This document shows, one piece after another, positions 53,006-62,022 of a DNA stretch of 64,000 bases (the first letter of the stretch is position 1; each line of letters starts with the position of its first letter). A model generated the notes under the pieces. That model did no database searches, was not told the DNA's origin, and saw only the letters and a list, made by a program, of their open reading frames with translations. A program made the translations under genes and the position numbers. The stretch comes from Sphingomonas gellani (lineage in GTDB: Bacteria; Pseudomonadota; Alphaproteobacteria; Sphingomonadales; Sphingomonadaceae), in assembly GCF_900110035.1 (NCBI RefSeq), contig NZ_FOCF01000001.1, positions 496,001 to 560,000 of the forward strand. Direction: 5' to 3'.

Positions 53006-54098
53006 GGGGGTCTATCGCCACCGGAAGGTGCTGCGAGACGGTACGGTCCGCTATTACTACACGATGCGCGGCGTTGGTGCGCTGAAGCCGCTTGCCGGTG
53101 ATGAGGACGAGGCGTGGGGGCCCGGAACGCCCGCCTTCATGCGCGCCTATCACGAGGCCATCGGGGCGCCCAAGAAGGCGCGCGCCAGCGGCACCATGCA
53201 AGCGCTGCTCGACGCCTATCAGAAATCACCGGAGTGGGCCCGCCTCGCCCCGCGGACCAAGCGTGATTACGCCGGCGCTATCGCCAAGATCGAGGCGGAG
53301 TACGCTCGCCATCCGATCGAGGTGCTGGAGGATCCGAAGATCAGGCCGCGCTTTCTCGCCTGGCGTGACAAGATGGCCGAGGCATCGGCCCGACAGGCCG
53401 ACGCGGTGTTCGGCGTGTTGCGGATCGTGCTGGAGTGGGCGCGCGATCGGGGCCTGCTTCGACACAACCATGCGACGCGACCCAAGAAGGTCTATCGAGC
53501 CGATCGATCCGAACACCTGTGGCTGCCGCCGCACATCGTTGCGCTGCGGGCTGCTGCGTCGCCCTCCATCCTGCTGGCGTTCGAGCTCGGCCTGAGTACC
53601 GGGCAGCGGAAGGTCGATCTGCTGAAGCTCGGCTGGTCCAGTTATGACGGCACGCGCCTCCGGTTCCGCCAGGGCAAGCGCAAGCGGCTGGTAGACATGC
53701 CGGTTACGAAGTCGCTGAAGGCTCTTCTCGATGCGGAGCCGCGCAGGACGGCCACCATCCTTTCCCACAACGGCAAGCCGTGGACGGTGAGCGACAAGGG
53801 ACAGGCGGTCAACTTCGACCACCACTGGCGATCGACGGTGGTCGCGGCCGGTCTGAACGGGCTGCATTTCCACGACCTGCGCGGAACCACCTGCACGGCG
53901 CTGGCCGAGGCTGGCGCGACGCCGTCAGAGATCGCAGCGATGCTCGGCTGGACCGTGACGACCGTCAACCGGATGCTCGACACCTATCAGGCGATGACCG
54001 CTGCCCTGAGCGATAGTGCCGTTGCCAAACTGGAGGCGCGCGCCGCCCAAGCCGTTCCGCAAATCGCTGAGAAAACCGCAGAAACGCGTTGTGGATAA
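52989..54098 (+). CDS. int: Prophage tyrosine integrase
   Basis: 369 residues from the ATG at 52989. N-terminal arm-binding part (YRHRKVLRDGTVRYYYTMRG), core-binding helices, then the catalytic domain: R in LSTGQRKVDLLKL, H-x-x-R in HFHDLRGTTCT, and nucleophile Tyr in MLDTYQAM. The usual G-H is G-W (MLGWTVTTV). The gene ends 45 bases before the tRNA-Gln attachment site. Expressed from the early promoter and coupled to the excisionase-like gene. Confidence 0.93.
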   Translation: MRAPLKGVYRHRKVLRDGTVRYYYTMRGVGALKPLAGDEDEAWGPGTPAFMRAYHEAIGAPKKARASGTMQALLDAYQKSPEWARLAPRTKRDYAGAIAKIEAEYARHPIEVLEDPKIRPRFLAWRDKMAEASARQADAVFGVLRIVLEWARDRGLLRHNHATRPKKVYRADRSEHLWLPPHIVALRAAASPSILLAFELGLSTGQRKVDLLKLGWSSYDGTRLRFRQGKRKRLVDMPVTKSLKALLDAEPRRTATILSHNGKPWTVSDKGQAVNFDHHWRSTVVAAGLNGLHFHDLRGTTCTALAEAGATPSEIAAMLGWTVTTVNRMLDTYQAMTAALSDSAVAKLEARAAQAVPQIAEKTAETRCG

Positions 54099-54142
54099 CT
54101 GGACGTTTCCGCAATCATTCGGAGCAACTTCAATGACCTATA

Positions 54143-54192
54143 ACGGTTTTTGGTACCGTCATACGCAGGTTCGAATCCTGCCGCCCCAGCCA
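54143..54192 (+). other. attR: 3' half of tRNA-Gln(TTG)
   Basis: The segment begins at the anticodon stem (ACGGT, loop with TTG, ACCGT) and continues through the T-arm to the acceptor CGCCCCA-G-CCA. The D-arm and 5' acceptor strand are missing, so this is not a working tRNA. It marks the junction of prophage and flanking DNA; the intact tRNA-Gln should lie at the left end outside the window. Confidence 0.85.
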
Positions 54193-54322
54193 TCTGCCTG
54201 AAATCCCAGCCAATTGGCTGCTAAGTGTTTGAAGATGCTGGCTGACTATCAGGGGCGGCCGTTGGCACCTGCACAATTGTGCATCGGATTGTGCCAATGC
54301 GCTGGCCGGGAAGGCCGCGGTT

Positions 54323-56446
54323 TTGGACTGTCTTCAACATGTATATCGGCGCGGACACATTTTCTGGTGGCGCCGAATTCATCGTTTATTGGATAATGGC
54401 ACCCTAGATATTCGGCTGTCGCTGCGGACCACCGACCGGAAGGCAGCGCGCAACATGGGGGCGGCGCTCACGGCGGTGACGCCGAGGGTGCTGGAGATGC
54501 TCGACAGGCGGGCCAGGCAGAAGACCGATATCACCGAGCAGGAGCTCCAGGCGATCGCCAAGGCGATGTACGAGGAGCGTCTGGCGGAGGTCTGCACCCT
54601 GCAGCGATCGACGCCGTACGATGTCGAGGACCACTCGGCCGCCAATCTGGCGTTCGTCGACTATTTCGAGCGCCTGAAAAACCAGGGCGGTCGCATGTCC
54701 TTCCTGCCGGCCGAAGAGCGGAAGTTGCAGGCGGAGGGCTGGAGCGCGCAGCGGATCGCCGACCTGCGCACGATCATCGCCATGCGGGAGGAGCAAGGGA
54801 TCGACCCGATCCGGCAGGACGAGATCGATCGCCATCTTGCCGCCGCCGGTTTCGCGATCGATGACCGGCTGCGCTGGATGCTGGAACTCGCCCTCTACCC
54901 GGCGTACCGCGATGTCTATGCCGCCGCAGAGGCGCAACTGCGAGGTGCGGCCACGCCCAGGGCGGTGGCGCCTGGCAGTTCGGCCACGCCTACACCCGCG
55001 CAGCCGTCGCCTTCGCCCGTCGCTGGCGTTCATCCTGCGCCGGTCGGTACGGCTCCAGGGGTGCCAGAGGACTGGCTGCATTGCACCCCCGTCGAGGTGG
55101 CGGAACGAATGATCGCCACAACGCCCCGCCTGCTGGAGCATCGCAAGGGCGGCAAGCGTGAGAAGGACAGCGTCGGCGAACAGACTTTGCGCCAGATCCG
55201 CTGGGCCGCCGTGCTGCTGCAGAAGTCGTTGCCGTCCGGCACGCCGATGTGGCGGGTTACCAAGGCGGACATCGTCAAGCTCGACAAATGGTTCGATCAG
55301 CTCTCCGTCAATTATGGCAAGGCGGCTGGCGACCACGACCTCGGGCAGAGCCTGGAACAGGCGGCAGTCGTGTTCGCCGATCGGGTCGAGACGGGCGATG
55401 TGCCCATCGATCAGATCGGCTTGTCCACCGGCACCGCCAACAAGCATTTCAACAAGCTGGGCCAGATCCACAGCTTCACGCGCAAGGCGGTGCCCATCGC
55501 CGAACCGATCGACTTCGGTGAGTTCACGGCCCCGATCGACAAAGACGAACGCGAGGCGCGGCTGCGCTATACACGTGAGCAGGGCGAGGCGATCTTCCGC
55601 CTGCCGCCTTGGACCGGCTGCGTCGGCGTCGAGGAGCGACTGAAGCCCGGCTCCAAGGTCATCCACGATGGCCTGTACTACCTGCTGCTGCTCGTCTGGT
55701 ACACCGGCGCGCGGCGCGAGGAATTGGCGAAGCTCATGCTCGACGATGTCGAGGAGCGGCATGGCATCGACTATCTGCTGATCCGCCCCACCATCACCGG
55801 GCGGATCAAGAACAAGTCCGCCCGGCGCGTGATCGTCATTGCCGACGAACTGATCCGGCTCGGCTTCCTGCGCTATGTCGAGGCAATGCGCGCGGCGGGG
55901 GAGCAACTGCTGTTCCCCGCATTCGTGCCCGGCGGCGATACCAAGCGGAAGCTGGGCGACGTCTTCTACAAGCTGTGGTGGATCTATATCGCGCCGAGCG
56001 TGCCCGACCGGAAGCGCGGTCAGGCGATGCACTCCGCCCGCCATACCGTGTCGGACGAGTTGAAGGACCAGGAGGTCTTCATCGAGTTCCGCAACGATTT
56101 GCCCGGCCACAAGGGGACCGGTGGCGAGGGCATGACCCGCTATCCGGGGCGCGCCTCGCTCGAGAAGCTCAAGGCCACGGTGGCGAAGATCCCGATCGTG
56201 ACCGGCCATCTGTCCGACCAGCGGACCATCTGCCTGCACCGATGCCGCACCGTGCGAGTCCATCCCGAAGAGCACGCTGTCCAACCACCTGAAGTTGCTG
56301 CGCGGGGCGGGGCTGATCGAGACGACACAGGCCGGGCGCGAGATGATCAACACGCTGCGCCGCGCCGAATTCGACCGGCGCTTTCCCGGCCTGCTCGACG
56401 CGGTGCTCGCCAACCGACCGGCCTGATTATCCGCCGATCGCATTGA
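54323..56446 (+). CDS. Island tyrosine recombinase (DUF6538-type N-terminus), 3' end altered
   Basis: 707 codons from TTG; the true start is uncertain. An N-terminal DUF6538-like segment (RRGHIFWWRRIHRLL, LRLSLRTTDRKAARN written here as DIRLSLRTTDRKAARN) is followed by a Pro-rich linker near residue 220 and the catalytic part: TGARREELAKL, HSARHTVSDEL, GHKGTGGEGMTRYPG (Tyr). Integrase similarity stops near 56225; the remaining 70 codons run out of frame over an ArsR remnant, so the gene was joined to foreign sequence. It may still make a near-complete enzyme. Confidence 0.75.
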   Translation: MDCLQHVYRRGHIFWWRRIHRLLDNGTLDIRLSLRTTDRKAARNMGAALTAVTPRVLEMLDRRARQKTDITEQELQAIAKAMYEERLAEVCTLQRSTPYDVEDHSAANLAFVDYFERLKNQGGRMSFLPAEERKLQAEGWSAQRIADLRTIIAMREEQGIDPIRQDEIDRHLAAAGFAIDDRLRWMLELALYPAYRDVYAAAEAQLRGAATPRAVAPGSSATPTPAQPSPSPVAGVHPAPVGTAPGVPEDWLHCTPVEVAERMIATTPRLLEHRKGGKREKDSVGEQTLRQIRWAAVLLQKSLPSGTPMWRVTKADIVKLDKWFDQLSVNYGKAAGDHDLGQSLEQAAVVFADRVETGDVPIDQIGLSTGTANKHFNKLGQIHSFTRKAVPIAEPIDFGEFTAPIDKDEREARLRYTREQGEAIFRLPPWTGCVGVEERLKPGSKVIHDGLYYLLLLVWYTGARREELAKLMLDDVEERHGIDYLLIRPTITGRIKNKSARRVIVIADELIRLGFLRYVEAMRAAGEQLLFPAFVPGGDTKRKLGDVFYKLWWIYIAPSVPDRKRGQAMHSARHTVSDELKDQEVFIEFRNDLPGHKGTGGEGMTRYPGRASLEKLKATVAKIPIVTGHLSDQRTICLHRCRTVRVHPEEHAVQPPEVAARGGADRDDTGRARDDQHAAPRRIRPALSRPARRGARQPTGLIIRRSH
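56238..56426 (+). pseudogene. Truncated ArsR-family regulator, C-terminal part
   Basis: In the frame ending at TGA 56424-56426 the sequence reads ESIPKSTLSNHLKLLRGAGLIE (recognition helix and wing; about residues 6-27 of the fragment) then EFDRRFPGLLDAVLANRPA. This is the C-terminal half of an ArsR-type repressor; the N-terminal half is missing, replaced by the integrase end. Its stop abuts the stop of a convergent aldo-keto reductase, which it may once have regulated. Confidence 0.7.
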
Positions 56447-57290
56447 GTTCGGCCACTGCATCCTCGGGCAGCGTCAGCGATGCCGCGGCGAGGTTCTCAT
56501 GGAGGTGCGCCACTGACGACGTGCCCGGGATGAGCAGGATGTTGGGCGAGCGCTGGAGCAGCCAGGCGAGCGCCACCTGCATCGGCGTGGCCTTGAGCCG
56601 CGCGGCTACGTCGGAGAGCGCCGCCGACTGGAGCGGGCTGAACCCGCCAAGCGGGAAGAAGGGGACATAGGCGATACCCTCCGCCGCTAGCGCGTCGATA
56701 AAGGCATCGTCGTCGCGGTGGGCGAGGTTGTATTGGTTCTGCACGCAGACGATCGCGGCGATGTCGCGGGCTTCCTCGAACTGCGTCGGCGTCACGTTGC
56801 TCAGCCCGATATGGCGCACCAGCCCCTGGCGCTGGAGATCCGCCACCGCTTTCAGTGGCGCGGCGAGCGATCCCTCGGCGGGCCCGTGGACATCGAACAT
56901 CAGACGCAGGTTGACGACGTCGAGCGCCTCCAGCCCCAGGTTCGTCAGATTGTCCTCGACCGCACGGGTCAGTTCGTCCGTTTCGAACGCGGGCAGCCAG
57001 GACGCATCATTACCACGTCGCGCGCCGATCTTGGTGACGATCAGCAGGTTATCGGAGTAGGGGGACAGCGCTTCGCGGATCAGTCGGTTGGTGATGTGCG
57101 GGCCATAGAAGTCGCTGGTGTCGATGTGGTTGACCCCAGCCTCGACTGCGGCGCGAAGCACGGCGAGCGCCGCATCATGGTCGCGCGGCGGGCCGAACAC
57201 GCCGGGTCCGGCGAGCTGCATCGCGCCATAGCCGAGCCGCTTCACGGCGCGTCCGGCGAAGGAATAGGTGCCTGCCTGGTCGATCGTCAT
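56427..57290 (-). CDS. Aldo/keto reductase
   Basis: 287 residues from the ATG at 57290. Family motifs: RLGYGAMQLAG, NHIDTSDFYG (Asp and Tyr of the catalytic tetrad), LLIVTKIGARRG (Lys), VRHIGLSNVT, and ALAWLLQRSPNILLIPGTSS (NADPH site). Soluble NADPH-dependent carbonyl reductase. Divergent from the LysR gene across a 91-base gap, so probably its target. Confidence 0.9.
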   Translation of the reverse strand: MTIDQAGTYSFAGRAVKRLGYGAMQLAGPGVFGPPRDHDAALAVLRAAVEAGVNHIDTSDFYGPHITNRLIREALSPYSDNLLIVTKIGARRGNDASWLPAFETDELTRAVEDNLTNLGLEALDVVNLRLMFDVHGPAEGSLAAPLKAVADLQRQGLVRHIGLSNVTPTQFEEARDIAAIVCVQNQYNLAHRDDDAFIDALAAEGIAYVPFFPLGGFSPLQSAALSDVAARLKATPMQVALAWLLQRSPNILLIPGTSSVAHLHENLAAASLTLPEDAVAELNAIGG

Positions 57291-57381
57291 TGTTGTTCTC
57301 CTGTGCTGGCCCCCAGATATGGCTTGCGGATCATCGCGATAAGCCGGAGTGATCCGTACGGGCTGTACGGAAAATCGAACA
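57291..57381. promoter_or_regulatory. Divergent promoter region, reductase/LysR
   Basis: 91 bases between divergent starts. A GTACGG..CTGTACGG repeat (57354-57370) and a GATCATCGCGATAA stretch may be regulator sites. No clear -10/-35 boxes can be called. Confidence 0.45.
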
Positions 57382-58278
57382 ATGAAGGCGGACCTTGCCG
57401 ATCTCAACGCATTCCTGGCGGTCGCGCAGGCGCGGGGCTTCCGCGACGCGGCGCGGATCGTCGGGGCGAGCGCCTCGACGCTGAGCGAAGCGGTGCGGCG
57501 GCTGGAAGCGCGGCTGGGCGTCCGGCTGCTCCATCGCACCACCCGCAGCGTCGTGCCGACCGAAGCGGGAACGCGGTTGATCGAGCGGCTCGCACCGGCA
57601 CTGGGCGAAGTGGAGGCGGCGCTGAACGTCGTGAACCTGTTCCGGGACAAACCGGCAGGTACGCTTCGGCTCAACGTGCCCGTCAGCGCGGCGCGGCTGG
57701 TATTGCCGTCGATCCTGCCCGGCTTCCTCGCCGCCTATCCCGACATTCAGGTCGAGATCGTCGCGGAAGACGGCTTCGTCGATATGGTGGCGTCGGGCTG
57801 TGATGCTGGCATCCGCTATGACGAGAGGCTGGAACAGGACATGATCGCGGTGCCGATCGGCCCGCGCGTCCAGCGCTTCGCAACGGCGGCGTCGCCGGCC
57901 TATCTCGACGCGCGTGGGCGGCCCTACCATCCGCGCGACCTGCTCGATCACGCCTGTCTACGCGGCCGGTTCACCAGCGGAGCGCTGACCAGCCCTTGGG
58001 AGTTCGAGCGTTCGGGCGAGATCGTGCGGATCGAGCCGCAGGGGCCGCTGATCGCCAGCGTGTCCGGCGCGGCGGACCTGCTGGTCGATATCGCCGTCGC
58101 GGGCGGTGGAATCATCCACCTGTTCGAAGACTGGTTGCGGCCGGTGCTCGCCAGCGGCGTGCTGGAACCGGTGCTGCCCGACTGGTGGCAGTCCTTCTCC
58201 GGCCCGTTCCTCTATTATTCCGGCCGCCGTCTGGTGCCGCCGCCGCTGCGCGCGTTCGTCGATTACATTCGCGCCTAA
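57382..58278 (+). CDS. LysR-family transcriptional regulator
   Basis: 298 residues from the ATG at 57382. The N-terminal winged helix is standard (DLNAFLAVAQARGFRDAARIV, ASASTLSEAVRRLEARLGVRL, LLHRTTRSVVPTEAG). The effector domain follows (LRLNVPVSAARLVLPSILPGF, MVASGCDAGIRY). Likely controls the divergent reductase. Its stop overlaps that of the next convergent gene by 3 bases. Confidence 0.92.
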   Translation: MKADLADLNAFLAVAQARGFRDAARIVGASASTLSEAVRRLEARLGVRLLHRTTRSVVPTEAGTRLIERLAPALGEVEAALNVVNLFRDKPAGTLRLNVPVSAARLVLPSILPGFLAAYPDIQVEIVAEDGFVDMVASGCDAGIRYDERLEQDMIAVPIGPRVQRFATAASPAYLDARGRPYHPRDLLDHACLRGRFTSGALTSPWEFERSGEIVRIEPQGPLIASVSGAADLLVDIAVAGGGIIHLFEDWLRPVLASGVLEPVLPDWWQSFSGPFLYYSGRRLVPPPLRAFVDYIRA

Positions 58279-59105
58279 AGCATCGCGAGCGGCTCGGGGC
58301 CGCGTGGCGGCGGAAACAGGTCGTCGAGCCGTTGTAGCTCGGCTTCGGACAGTGTGAGGTCTAACGCGGCCCGGTTGTCTCGAACATGGGCGATGGACCC
58401 GGCCTTGGGGATGGGGAGGATGCCGTCCCGCGCCAGCAGCCAGGCGAGAACGAGTTGCGCGGGCGTGGCGTCGCACACGGCAGCCATCTGGGTAAGGCCG
58501 CGGTGGGCGACCAGGCGGCCTTGCTCGACGGGGCTGTAGGCCATGACCGGCATCCGGTGACGCGCAAGCCACGGTAACAGGTCGTATTCCGGGCCACGCC
58601 GGGTGAGGTTGTAGAGGATCTGGTCGGTCTGACAGCCTTCGCCGCCGCGCGCGACGAGTTCCTCCATGTCGTTGGTGTCGAGATTGCTGACGCCCCAGCG
58701 CAGGATCTTGCCCGCCGCGACCAGCCGCTCCATCGCCTCGACCGTCTCGGCGAGCGGAACATTGCCGCGCCAATGCAGCAGGTACAGGTCGAGCCGGTCG
58801 GTGCCGAGCCGTTCGAGGCTCGCCTCGCAGGCTCGCGAGAGCCGGTCGCGCGAGGCATTCTGGGGATAGGCCTTGCTGACGAGGAACACCTCGTCGCGGA
58901 CACCCGCGATCGCCTCGCCGACGAGCCGCTCGGACTCGCCATCGGCATACATCTCGGCGGTATCGATCAGGTTCAGGCCGAGCGACAGCCCTTCGCGCAG
59001 CGCGGCGATCTCGTTCGATCGGCGGGCAGGGTCTTCCGCCATCATCCAGGTGCCCTGGCCGAGCGCGGGGACGGTCGTACCGTCGGGGAAGCGGATCGTC
59101 TTCAT
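58275..59105 (-). CDS. Aldo/keto reductase (second)
   Basis: 276 residues from the ATG at 59105. LGQGTWMMAEDP, NLIDTAEMYADGESE (Asp, Tyr), EVFLVSKAYPQNA (Lys), LYLLHWRGNVPL (His), WGVSNLDTNDMEEL and ILPIPKAGSIAHV are the standard AKR motifs. Soluble oxidoreductase, substrate unknown. Convergent with the LysR gene. Confidence 0.92.
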   Translation of the reverse strand: MKTIRFPDGTTVPALGQGTWMMAEDPARRSNEIAALREGLSLGLNLIDTAEMYADGESERLVGEAIAGVRDEVFLVSKAYPQNASRDRLSRACEASLERLGTDRLDLYLLHWRGNVPLAETVEAMERLVAAGKILRWGVSNLDTNDMEELVARGGEGCQTDQILYNLTRRGPEYDLLPWLARHRMPVMAYSPVEQGRLVAHRGLTQMAAVCDATPAQLVLAWLLARDGILPIPKAGSIAHVRDNRAALDLTLSEAELQRLDDLFPPPRGPEPLAML

Positions 59106-59177
59106 GCGGCGGTCAACGTCCGACGCCGCGGATCGGCACAAGTCCCGCTCGTTGGCGTTGAGCCGCCGGAGATATGG

Positions 59178-59318
59178 ATGACCGAAGACGATGAACGCTG
59201 GATGCGCCGCGTGATCGAGGTGGCACGATCGAAGGGAACGGCCCTGCGCGCCGAATGCGCCAGCCTCTATTACCCGCCCCACGCCGATCTGCCGCGCGAA
59301 GAGCAGGCGAACCTGTGA
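59178..59318 (+). CDS. Small protein upstream of the cupin gene
   Basis: 46 residues from the ATG preceded by GGAG (about 7 bases). Charged (DDERWMRRVIEVARSKG). Its TGA overlaps the GTG start of the cupin gene, so it heads a three-gene operon. Confidence 0.5.
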   Translation: MTEDDERWMRRVIEVARSKGTALRAECASLYYPPHADLPREEQANL

Positions 59319-59815
59319 CGGAACCCGAGACGTTGACGCTCGGCCCGAACGGCTGGATGCCCAACAACCCGGCATTGCCGGTGCTGATGTATTACGGCGT
59401 CGTCCCCAAGGGCGACCCTGACGCGATCGAGGGCACACTCCGTGGGAATGGCTGGCGCCCGGATTGGCGCGATAGCGTCTATCCGTATCACCATTATCAT
59501 TCGTCCGCGCATGAGGCGCTCGCCTGTGTCGACGGCTCGGCCGACGTGATGCTGGGCGGGGAAGATGGGCACATGGTGCCCATCGCCGCGGGCGATCTGC
59601 TCGTGCTGCCGGCGGGGACCGGGCATTGCCGGATCACCGCCAGCACCGACTTCCTGCTGGTCGGCGCCTATCCTTACGGGCAGGTGTGGGATGTCTGCCG
59701 CGAAGCCGCCGATGCGGCGACACTGGCGCGCCTCGTCGCCGTACCGGTTCCCGCCGCCGATCCGATCGGGGGCCAAGACGGCCTTCTTCCTCATCTGTGG
59801 AGCGACAAGTCATGA
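59315..59815 (+). CDS. Cupin-domain protein
   Basis: 166 residues from the overlapping GTG. YPYHHYHSSAHEALACVDGSADVMLGG carries the cupin metal-site pattern (H-x-H, E), at about residues 55-80, and VPIAAGDLLVLPAGTGHCRI the second motif (P-x-G-x-x-H). Related to YjlB-type single-domain cupins. Function unknown, likely metal-dependent; coupled with an HhH protein. Confidence 0.85.
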   Translation: MTEPETLTLGPNGWMPNNPALPVLMYYGVVPKGDPDAIEGTLRGNGWRPDWRDSVYPYHHYHSSAHEALACVDGSADVMLGGEDGHMVPIAAGDLLVLPAGTGHCRITASTDFLLVGAYPYGQVWDVCREAADAATLARLVAVPVPAADPIGGQDGLLPHLWSDKS

Positions 59816-59997
59816 TCGACATCAACACGGCATCGGCGGACGAGATCGACGCCGTGCCGCAGCTCAAGGGACATGGGTTCGAGATCGTCCGCTACCGCGA
59901 GGAGCGCGGTCGTTTCGAAGCCGTCCGGCAACTCGAAGAAGTGCCGGGCCTCGCCGGTAAGATCGAAGGACTGAATGGGTCCGTGCGCGCGGGCTGA
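59812..59997 (+). CDS. Helix-hairpin-helix protein (ComEA-like)
   Basis: 61 residues, ATG overlapping the cupin stop. INTASADEIDAVPQLKGHG and FEAVRQLEEVPGLAGKIEGL form the tandem HhH DNA-binding fold of ComEA-type proteins, without membrane anchor. Confidence 0.8.
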   Translation: MIDINTASADEIDAVPQLKGHGFEIVRYREERGRFEAVRQLEEVPGLAGKIEGLNGSVRAG

Positions 59998-60143
59998 TCG
60001 CCAATCGTCGGTATCGGTCCAAGTGCGAAGAGCATCATCTCCGCACGCAGAAAGGACAGCCCAAACACGCGTTGCAAATTGTGCCAATGCACTGTAGCAA
60101 TGATGTGTGCAGGCGGTACCTGCGCGCTAGTGGAATCAAATAC

Positions 60144-60954
60144 TTAGCTCGCAGATGCGACAGGATGGGAATCCTGCCGCCCCAGCCAGTTTCCGCAAAC
60201 CGTGCCACGACTAGGTATTAGTTCCGATCTGCTGCGTCCTGCGCGGCAGGGTTGTGGGGCAGCCAAGTGCGGCGGGCTCAGCTGGTGGTCTCCCTCTGCC
60301 GCAACCGCGCGAGTCAGGTCCACCAACTCATCGGCATCAAGCGAGGGTCCCTCAAGGACGGCCTTGCCTTCAGTCGCACCGATGCGTTTTTCGTGCTCTT
60401 TCAGGGGGCGCTGGACGAACTTCTCGTCATCCGGCGGGTTCGGCACGGAGAAGTCGAACTCAAACCTCGTCACCCGAGAGGCCGACAGCAGAATCTCGAT
60501 GAAGCCCTGCGGGTCGGGGATCGGGTCGACCACAATCTGCATGTTGTACTGCTGCGCAAGTCCGACGGATTCTAGGAGGTACTGAACCTTCGTGGCTATC
60601 TCCCGACGGCTCAAGGAGACCCCGGGGCGCACCAGGACCCCTGCGGCTTTGGCTTCCTTGTCATACACGCCCACCGTAAACGGCGTTTGCGCTTGCTCGA
60701 CCTCCTCGAACTCTCGCCTGCCTTCATTGAACTGCTGGGACTTGACCACTGCCTCCCGCCCGAGAGCGAAGAAAATGCCGTTGTCGCGCATCTCGGTCGT
60801 GTTCCCGATGTGTCATCGCCCCTCGAGGCACTTTGGTCGTGGGGCGGGCTAGGAAGCTGTCAGCCACTACAGTGCTCAAGACGCCGGTCGCCCTGAAAGC
60901 GTCGATCTGCGGCAACGGCTCTGCTTTACACCGCAATAGGTGAATGAACGACAT
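60144..60954 (-). pseudogene. Frameshifted and truncated hypothetical gene at the island end
   Basis: The start (FIHLLRCKAEPLPQIDAFRAT) is in one frame to about 60815. It then continues in another frame with MRDNGIFFALGREAVVKSQ, VGVYDKEAKAAGVLVRPG and DFSVPNPPDDEKFVQRPL. The 3' end runs into the repeated tRNA tail at 60169-60188, where it is cut. One or two frameshifts plus loss of the C-terminus; family not recognised with confidence. Confidence 0.6.
60169..60188 (+). other. Second copy of the tRNA-Gln 3' tail (outer att of the island)
   Basis: A perfect 20-base copy of the end of the tRNA fragment at 54173-54192. Upstream the T-arm is already degenerate (CAGGATGG in place of CAGGTTCG). Confidence 0.7.
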
Positions 60955-61144
60955 AGCCCCCCGTTGAAGTTTCTGCGGAGTATGGCTTTGCAGAGGGGGC
61001 AGCGGTCAAGCTGGATCGTGCCCATTTCGCTGCAATCGAAAAAGCAGGGCCCATCACGGCCGCTTGTCAGCTCGTTAGACAGCGGCCCGGTTATCGCCGA
61101 ACCCTGTGGCCGACACCGCAGGGCCTTTCGAGCGCTCACAGTGA

Positions 61145-61320
61145 TTAGCTGCTTCCACGACAAGGCCGATGGTCATCCCAAGGGCCTCGTACTCCGCCTT
61201 GATGCGGGTCAGGCCCAGTGGGGCTCGCTCGATCGGAAGGTCCGGCTCAACTCAGCGTTCCGCGATAGGGCAGCCCTTGGTCATCTTTCCGGCGGCACTG
61301 GTCAGATCAACGCCCCCTGG
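61145..61320 (-). pseudogene. Decayed serine-recombinase (resolvase) fragment
   Basis: On the minus strand GVDLTSAAGKMTKG is followed by an in-frame stop, then in another frame VEPDLPIERAPLGLTRIKAE. These match the D-L-T-x-A-x-G-K-M and E-R-D-L-I-x-E-R-T-x-A-G-L-x-R-A-K-A blocks of Tn3-type resolvases. A remnant of an older transposon. Confidence 0.6.
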
Positions 61321-61366
61321 ACCTAGCGCTCCACTTCGTAGAAAAGTGGACCGCCGCTGCCCAGGC

Positions 61367-61726
61367 TTACTTCTGACGCGCCTTCCGGGCTGCGTAGCGG
61401 GCGTCGCGGGCGGCCTTCAATTCGGCGGGGGTGGGGACATGGACGGGGCGCTTCGCCGCGGCTGCGGCAGCGGCGGCTGCTTCGGCCTCGGCACGGGCGC
61501 GCTCGCGCGCTTCTTCCTTAGCCGCCTTCTTCTGCTCGATGGCCGCCTTGTGCGCCGCGCGGCGTTCGGCCTCGGCTGCTTCGCGCGCCTCGTTGGCGGC
61601 CTTGCGTGCGGCGACGACTTCTGGATCGAGCGCGGGCTTGTTCTTCAGCTTTTCCAGGGCGCGTGCCTTCGCATCGCGGGATGCCGCGGCGCGTTGGTTG
61701 AAATCGGGTACCTGGAATGCTGCCAT
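61367..61726 (-). CDS. DUF6481-family protein
   Basis: 119 residues from the ATG at 61726. Long, highly charged Ala/Lys/Glu/Arg helix (EKLKNKPALDPEVVAARKAA onward) starting AAFQVPDFNQRAAASRDAK, as in sphingomonad DUF6481 proteins. Function unknown; core chromosomal gene. Confidence 0.85.
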   Translation of the reverse strand: MAAFQVPDFNQRAAASRDAKARALEKLKNKPALDPEVVAARKAANEAREAAEAERRAAHKAAIEQKKAAKEEARERARAEAEAAAAAAAAAKRPVHVPTPAELKAARDARYAARKARQK

Positions 61727-61824
61727 GCTATTTTCCGCTGGGCGCGCGGCATACCTTGAAAGGCAGGGGCCGAGATGATCCACGGCACAACGGCCCCGCA
61801 TCTCTGCGAGGCCGTCGGCAAATC

Positions 61825-61900
<76 letters not shown>

Positions 61901-62022
61901 GTGACCGCTGAAGGGAGGCCGTTGGAGCCGCCCGCGATCGGGAAGCGCGCCGTTAGCACCCCTGAGCCGGGATGCAAACCCTTTTTCACATCCGGCCACG
62001 CCAGACCGCATGTTTTTCCACT

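Larger units (their letters stand above)
1..54192. mobile_element. Prophage (HK97-type head, long-tailed), left end outside window
   Basis: The window contains spanins, endolysin, tail spikes, portal, fused protease-capsid, both terminase subunits, HNH nuclease, CI/Cro-like switch, excisionase-like and integrase genes. The right boundary is a 50-base tRNA-Gln 3' half at 54143-54192, right after the integrase. The left end is not in the window. The tail-tube to tail-tip genes are not readable because 8745-21645 has an extreme one-strand composition, and the large terminase is split by an inserted element. The prophage therefore looks defective as it stands. Host background and family assignments are inference from visible protein motifs. 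Confidence 0.9.
54173..60188. mobile_element. Probable second island downstream of the prophage
   Basis: The last 20 bases of the tRNA-Gln fragment (54173-54192) recur perfectly at 60169-60188. A second direct repeat ATTGTGCCAATGC lies at 54288-54300 and 60078-60090, inside both ends. Between them are a second integrase, a truncated ArsR gene, two aldo-keto reductases, a LysR regulator and a cupin operon. I infer an older island at the same tRNA target. Confidence 0.55.

Noticed and set aside
54143..54192. Functional tRNA-Gln gene
   Set aside because: Only the part from the anticodon stem to CCA is present; D-arm and 5' acceptor strand are absent.
60876..61163. Small Cys-containing minus-strand ORF upstream of the resolvase remnant
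   Set aside because: It overlaps decayed sequence, lacks a convincing start, and its composition does not hold across the frame; left out as probably not coding.
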